Assembly (NCBI GenBank): GCA_023212695.1
Contig: JALCCG010000353.1
Location: forward strand, 1-10,161
Reading direction: 5' to 3'
DNA length: 10,161 nucleotides
Source: Sporisorium sorghi
Lineage: Eukaryota > Basidiomycota > Ustilaginomycetes > Ustilaginales > Ustilaginaceae
The notes beneath the pieces are model-generated. The model made no database searches and was not told the origin of the DNA. It saw only the letters and a program-made list of their open reading frames with translations. The position numbers and the translations under genes are program-made. Of the stretch, positions 6,631 through 10,161 are shown piece after piece; the first letter of the stretch is position 1; each line of letters begins with the position of its first letter.

Positions 6631-7304
6631 ATGCGTCTCCTCCCCTCACACGCCCCTCACATCATTGTTGCGGCCATAGCGACCGCGCTGCTCAGCACCA
6701 CCGTCACCCACTGCCTCGACCCAAGAGGGCTCCCGCTCGAGATCCGTCCACCTTCTGACTTCTTCGTCCGACAACTCGAGCGCCCCCTCTTATCCTCCCT
6801 CCGCCCAGCCACACCTACATCCTCCCCTGACCTGAAGCACATCGACCTCCACTCTGAATTCCCGGACGAGTTGCTCCCCACAGGACTCTTGGCACGCTTC
6901 CTGGGCTCAACCCGCACGGGCCGGCTCGTGTTCACGGCACCGCTATACTCGTCCCGTCCACTCTCCATCCGTACGTGGAGCACCTCGTAGCCGACTATCC
7001 GTCGCAGAGCTTGCAGTCGTACGGCTGGCACAAGTTCCCGCGTTGGGATCAGCCGACGGGAAGCGGAGAAGAGAGCGTCGGGAGCAGGGATATCGCGATA
7101 AGGCTGGATGGGGACAGGTTCTTGCTGGCGGACGATGTGCCCATGGGCGGGTTTGCGGGTGCTCCGTCGCCTTGGGGGATGGTGATAGGGGAGGGGGAGA
7201 AGGAGGAGTGGATGAGGAGCAGGTTTGTGAAGGTGGGTAAGGCTTACCCTGTGAAGGTGAGGACGCTGGACGGATGGTCTTTGAGAGCTGGGAAAGACGG
7301 ATGA
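6631..7304 (+). pseudogene. Paralogue 2 of the secreted protein family, split by a frame change near 6945-6975
   Basis: The ATG at 6631 opens a frame with a signal peptide (hydrophobic IIVAAIATALL, one cysteine C28 at its end) and runs 119 codons to a stop at 6988-6990. Its TGRLVFTAPLYS matches AGRHILVRPQFS of paralogue 1. From about 6966 the homology continues in a second frame up to the stop at 7302-7304: YVEHLVADYPSQSLQSYGW and RLDGDRFLLADDVPMGGFA match the two blocks of paralogue 1, and VKVGKAY matches its C-terminal block. The downstream codons start one base earlier than the first frame predicts, so a deletion of 1 (or 4, 7, ... 22) bases explains it; about seven residues present in paralogue 1 are also missing here. 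An intron is unlikely, because good splice sites would remove the conserved block. A sequencing error remains possible, in which case this is a working gene. Confidence 0.65.
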
Positions 7305-7826
7305 AAGAGCGGGCGCCGAACAAGGGTCATCTTCTCGAACACGATAGGCTTTTGCTTCGCCTGCGTGGGGCGGCGCATCGTCTCCTGCCAAGGGACTGCT
7401 CTTTTCTGTCCTCGTGGCCAACTAAAGCGTCTTCGGGAAGCAAAGCTCAACTCTTTCCACTTTTTATCCACAAGCCCTTCTCCATTCTGCTCCTCTCTCT
7501 CACACCTCACCATCATCATTTGTACCTCGCTAGAAATCGGCCGCAGCCGCGCGATCGAATCTCTTCCCCTCACCGTATCTCGTTTCCCTTGTCGTTCTTC
7601 GTTGCCCGCACGACAATGTTCCGGCGGATGGCGTGCATCCTCGAGCACTCTCTGGCTGCGATTCTCCTCGTCTGACACTACACTCGCACATAGCTGATCG
7701 CGAATGATGGCAACGAGGGCCTAGTATTACAGTATTGTGACGAGATCGAATGCAGAATGTCTGGCCGTTGAGCCGGGTGCGAATTTTGAGCAGGCCAGCA
7801 CCGTCGGATGCACGGCATGCTCTGGC
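7305..7826. other. Convergent intergenic region between paralogue 2 and MRPL51
   Basis: Holds the 3' ends of two convergent genes. A CT-rich stretch (about 7450-7610) followed by ATG at 7616 looks like a fungal promoter leader, but the ORF it opens is only 19 codons (7616-7675). The overlapping longer ORFs on both strands show no recognisable domain or bias. No gene is called. Confidence 0.45.
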
Positions 7827-8297
7827 CTAGATGTCAACCGCCCGATCGTGCAACTGCGACCACACGCCTCTTGCACTTTCGCTCTTACTCTCCACCACCC
7901 GCCTCTTCAAGCTCTTGACCTTTGCACCGCTGCTCTCTATAACCAACTTCACCTTCGCCTCTACCTGCCCTGCGTCCAAGTTGGCCAGATTCACCTGTTT
8001 TCGGCGTCCCTCCTTCTCCGTGGCGCTGTAGAAGCCTGTTACGAGCGGGTGCTTGTCGCGCGCTGCGCTGTCGACGACAAATTCTACGCTGGGGTACTTT
8101 TGGGTCAGGGAGGTGAACCGCGGAGACAGGAGGAAGGCGCGCAGGCCCGCAGACGAGGCGTTGTGCTGGCTGTACCGCAGCACGAGCTTGCGTGCGGGCA
8201 AGTGGAACGCCCCCACACTGCCGGAGGTCGAGGGCGTGGAGGGCGAGGAGGAGAGCGACCCGCGAAGGATGCGTGTGAATTGCTTCAGGTACGACAT
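7827..8297 (-). CDS. MRPL51: Mitochondrial large-subunit ribosomal protein mL43 (MRPL51 type), 156 aa
   Basis: A structural protein of the mitochondrial 54S ribosomal subunit with an L51/S25/CI-B8 thioredoxin-like domain. That domain spans about residues 35-115: LVLRYSQHNASSAGLRAFL (38-56) is the family start, followed by PSVEFVVDSAARDKHPLVTGFY (69-90), where the HP plus aromatic pattern is characteristic, then the basic GRRKQVNLANL. The first 30 residues (MSYLKQFTRILRGSLSSS...) are basic and Ser-rich and may help mitochondrial import. The C-terminus is Lys/Arg-rich, as expected for RNA contact. The ATG at 8297 is chosen because ACC precedes it and the family usually starts shortly before this domain; the frame stays open upstream, but that part looks like leader sequence. 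The length is normal for fungi (about 130-160). No intron is needed. Confidence 0.88.
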   Translation of the reverse strand: MSYLKQFTRILRGSLSSSPSTPSTSGSVGAFHLPARKLVLRYSQHNASSAGLRAFLLSPRFTSLTQKYPSVEFVVDSAARDKHPLVTGFYSATEKEGRRKQVNLANLDAGQVEAKVKLVIESSGAKVKSLKRRVVESKSESARGVWSQLHDRAVDI

Positions 8298-9048
8298 GGT
8301 CTGCGTCAAGCCGGTGTGATGTGCGTTCGTAGGTGTGCGCTGTTCTTGAATCTGACCGTGATGGTCTCGTTGATATCTCTTTGCGAGGAGGGGAAGATTG
8401 ATGCCGACGAAGGATAGAGTCGGAAAGCGCTGACGTTGCGACGAGGATCGAGAGACGAGGTGCTGATGGAGTTGACGGCGATGAAGAACGATGTGAATGG
8501 TGGTTTCAAGCAGTATGAAAGATGGACTTCCTTCGCGTATCAGAAACTCCTGCCAAAGCTTCCGAGCCTCACCCCGACTCCCGATTTTTACTTTTCTTCT
8601 CTCTCGCACGAAAAATTACCTTCTCCCTCCCACCATCGACCCGACCCACTTTCACCCAGACTCGCCCACACAACCCCACACAACCCCACTCACCCCAACC
8701 TCTACTGTAGCACTCCAGGACCATGCACAGCACATGCACCATCCACGCAAACACCTCCTCAACCCCACCCACACAACGAAAAGGTCAAACGATTGATGAT
8801 TTACACAACAACGAAAGGAAGAAGGAGCAAGACACAACTAGAGAAACAAAAGAATGAATGGGTGTCAGGAGGATTCGCAGACTGTCGAGCCTGCAGCCGT
8901 CTCCCGTTTATGGAAGGTCGACAGTGAGGGGTAAACGAGAGCATCGATTCCGTGTAGAAGATCGCAACGAAAAGCCGAGCCAAGAGAAAAGCGTTCGAGA
9001 AAAGGGGGGTATCGACGAGCCTGCGTTCTATTTTCGTTCGTTCTTTAC
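8298..9048. other. Intergenic region between MRPL51 and SHO1
   Basis: Contains the MRPL51 promoter and leader (minus strand) and the SHO1 3' region. Around 8630-8780 the plus strand is strongly C/A- and CT-rich, with repeated CACACAACCCC words; ORFs in it are low-complexity Pro/Thr/His and not convincing. A 44-codon ORF starts at the ATG at 8722, without support. No gene is called. Confidence 0.5.
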
Positions 9049-10035
9049 TTATAGCAGCTGCATGTAGTTGCTCGGCACAATGCCCGTTTCGCCATTCGCC
9101 TTTCTGGCCTGCCACCACTTGCCCGAGTTGTCCACAATGTCGAGCACCTCGCCCTTACTGAAGCTGATCTCGGTGGGGTCGTCGGCGTTGGCCTGGTACG
9201 CGTACAGCGCGCGCGCTTTGTAGCCGTAATCTGGCAGTTCGGAGGTTTTGGTGCCGGGCTGGGCGGGGCTGGTGGGCGCGCCGTGCGATGCGACGCTGGG
9301 TGCGTCTTGCGAGATGCCACCTGCAGCTACGCCAGTATCGTTGGCGCCACGGCTGCGGATCGAGGCGGACGAGAGCTTGGGTGCGCCCAGCCCGGTTCCG
9401 TTTGCCGTGGTGATGTCAGCAGCAGAAGGGCTGTTGCCGTACGCAGGCTGGTATCCGCCATTGGCACCGCCCTGGAAGCCGCCCGAGTAGGTACTTCCAT
9501 TGCCCGCACCGTATCCTCCGCCGAGCCCAGTCCCAGCTCCGCCGCCAGCCATCCTCATCGACTGCCCACCTGAACCACCGCCACCACCACCATTGTACCT
9601 TCCACTCGTCCTAGCCGCCGGCGGCGTAACACCGTCGTTGGCAATGTTGACAATCGGATACAGCGCAGACTCCTCCTCAGTCGTAAGGAAGAGCAGCCAC
9701 ACAATGTTGGTCAGCGTAATAAGGAACCAACCGGCAGCAACAGCCTCTTCGGAAGAGTTGCTCGAGTAGATGCCCGAGTTGATGCCGATGACGCTGAAGA
9801 CGAGCGCGACTGCCGTGAATGTGGTGAGCTGCAGACGCGAGCCGCCGAACGAGTCGGTCATGACGAGGAAGTACTTGGCGATGATGAGGAAGAGCTGGAG
9901 GAAGATGGCGAACCACAGCACACCTTGGTGGCCACCAGAGCCGGCTTCGGCGGCGCACTGGCCGATGAAGGCGACGATCCATCCGACGGTGCTGAGCAGG
10001 AAGAGGACGGTGAGGATCTTGTGGGCGAAGATCAT
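9049..10035 (-). CDS. SHO1: Sho1-type osmosensor, high-osmolarity glycerol pathway (328 aa in window, N-terminal exon probably missing)
   Basis: A plasma-membrane adaptor of the HOG MAPK pathway (and of invasive growth in many fungi); its SH3 domain recruits the MAPKK Pbs2. Four hydrophobic segments are visible at about residues 7-25, 39-58, 70-90 and 99-117, with very short loops as in Sho1. A long Gly/Ser/Ala-rich linker covers about 145-265. The C-terminal SH3 domain (273-328) shows ALYAY, EISFSKGE, the WW pair and GIVPSNY, and the protein ends directly after it, as Sho1 does. The only in-frame ATG in the window is at 10035, but it comes one base after CTTCACAG, a good splice acceptor with a pyrimidine tract. 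Sho1 proteins normally have a short cytoplasmic stretch before the first membrane segment, so an upstream exon outside the window is likely and this Met may be internal. Confidence 0.9.
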   Translation of the reverse strand: MIFAHKILTVLFLLSTVGWIVAFIGQCAAEAGSGGHQGVLWFAIFLQLFLIIAKYFLVMTDSFGGSRLQLTTFTAVALVFSVIGINSGIYSSNSSEEAVAAGWFLITLTNIVWLLFLTTEEESALYPIVNIANDGVTPPAARTSGRYNGGGGGGSGGQSMRMAGGGAGTGLGGGYGAGNGSTYSGGFQGGANGGYQPAYGNSPSAADITTANGTGLGAPKLSSASIRSRGANDTGVAAGGISQDAPSVASHGAPTSPAQPGTKTSELPDYGYKARALYAYQANADDPTEISFSKGEVLDIVDNSGKWWQARKANGETGIVPSNYMQLL

Positions 10036-10036
10036 C

Positions 10037-10046
10037 CTGTGAAGAA
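10037..10046 (-). other. Probable splice acceptor of SHO1
   Basis: On the minus strand a run of 24 C is followed by TTCTTCACAG and then GATGATC. The exon would start at 10036 with G completing a codon, then ATG. A second CCCCCACAG lies further upstream (minus strand, ending near 10094), so acceptor choice is not fully settled. Confidence 0.6.
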
Positions 10047-10070
10047 GGGGGGGGGGGGGGGGGGGGGGGG
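10047..10070. repeat. Poly-G tract, 24 bases (poly-C of the SHO1 intron)
   Basis: A pure run of G on the plus strand. On the coding (minus) strand it forms the polypyrimidine tract directly before the SHO1 splice acceptor. Confidence 0.8.
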
Positions 10071-10105
10071 AAAGCCACCCGCGGACACCAATTCCTGTGG
10101 GGGAC

Positions 10106-10158
10106 GGGGGGGGGGGGAGCAAACTAACCCAAAGAACCCCCCCCCCCCCCCCCCCCCC
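10106..10158. repeat. G-run/C-run inverted repeat at the right edge
   Basis: Twelve G (10106-10117) and twenty-two C (10137-10158) flank 19 mixed bases, so a 12-bp GC hairpin can form. The spacer carries CTAAC on the plus strand, a branch-point-like word followed by a pyrimidine run, which could hint at a plus-strand intron. It could equally be an assembly artefact at a contig end. Confidence 0.6.
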
Positions 10159-10161
10159 TTC

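Noticed and set aside
6928..6980. A 53-base GTGTTC...GAG intron that would join both frames of paralogue 2
   Set aside because: Donor and acceptor are poor (GTGTTC and GAG instead of YAG), there is no branch site, and sequence homologous to paralogue 1 would be removed.
6971..7007. Intron starting at GTACGT in paralogue 2
   Set aside because: The donor is good, but the intron would delete the conserved EHLVAD block and its length does not restore the frame.
7244..7678. Minus-strand ORF of 144 codons
   Set aside because: It overlaps the 3' end of paralogue 2, is charged and without recognisable motif, and lies in a convergent 3' region.
8640..8780. CACAACCCC repeats as a possible telomere-like or CRISPR-like array
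   Set aside because: The units are irregular and short, without spacers of constant size; simple low-complexity sequence explains them.
8436..8927. Plus-strand ORF of 163 codons between MRPL51 and SHO1
   Set aside because: Its first part overlaps the MRPL51 leader and the rest is low-complexity Pro/Thr/His from CA-rich repeats; no domain and no convincing ATG context.
9045..9573. ORFs on both strands over the SHO1 linker
   Set aside because: They are shadows of the Gly/Ser-rich linker; the SHO1 frame carries the SH3 domain and membrane segments.

Overview
The window looks like nuclear DNA of a basidiomycete, most probably a smut fungus (Ustilaginales) or a close relative. The reasons are a GC-rich compact layout, mostly intron-poor genes with GTAAGT/CACAG-type splice signals, a Sho1 osmosensor and a mitochondrial ribosomal protein mL43 of fungal type, and a small island of predicted secreted proteins between housekeeping genes. 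The genus is an inference.

Layout. (1) 1-1087, minus strand: a phytanoyl-CoA dioxygenase (PhyH) family gene with its complete iron/2-oxoglutarate site. It leaves the window through an intron that begins with a perfect GTAAGT and becomes a long poly-C (poly-G on the plus strand). (2) 1088-1575: a divergent promoter region. (3) 1576-3243, plus strand: a single uninterrupted ORF joining a LOG-type (cytokinin-nucleotide phosphoribohydrolase) domain to a Caf16-type ABC ATPase; this fusion is the most interesting gene here. (4) 3244-7304: a roughly 4 kb island with three predicted secreted proteins on the plus strand. The first is a Ser-rich protein with a signal peptide and a Lys-Arg site. The other two are tandem paralogues of an unrecognised family that lack cysteine after the signal peptide; the second is split by a frame change and looks broken. 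The paralogues share a promoter element. (5) 7827-8297, minus: MRPL51 (mL43). (6) 9049-10035, minus: SHO1, four membrane segments plus an SH3 domain, preceded by a splice acceptor and poly-C, so its first exon probably lies beyond the window.

The genes are independent fungal transcription units, not an operon. The PhyH, LOG-Caf16, mL43 and Sho1 genes are metabolic or housekeeping. The secreted-protein island between LOG-Caf16 and mL43 is the accessory part and resembles the small clusters of candidate effectors known from smut genomes. Both window edges are homopolymer tracts inside probable introns, which may be natural or may be assembly ends. No mobile element, tRNA, rRNA or CRISPR array was seen.
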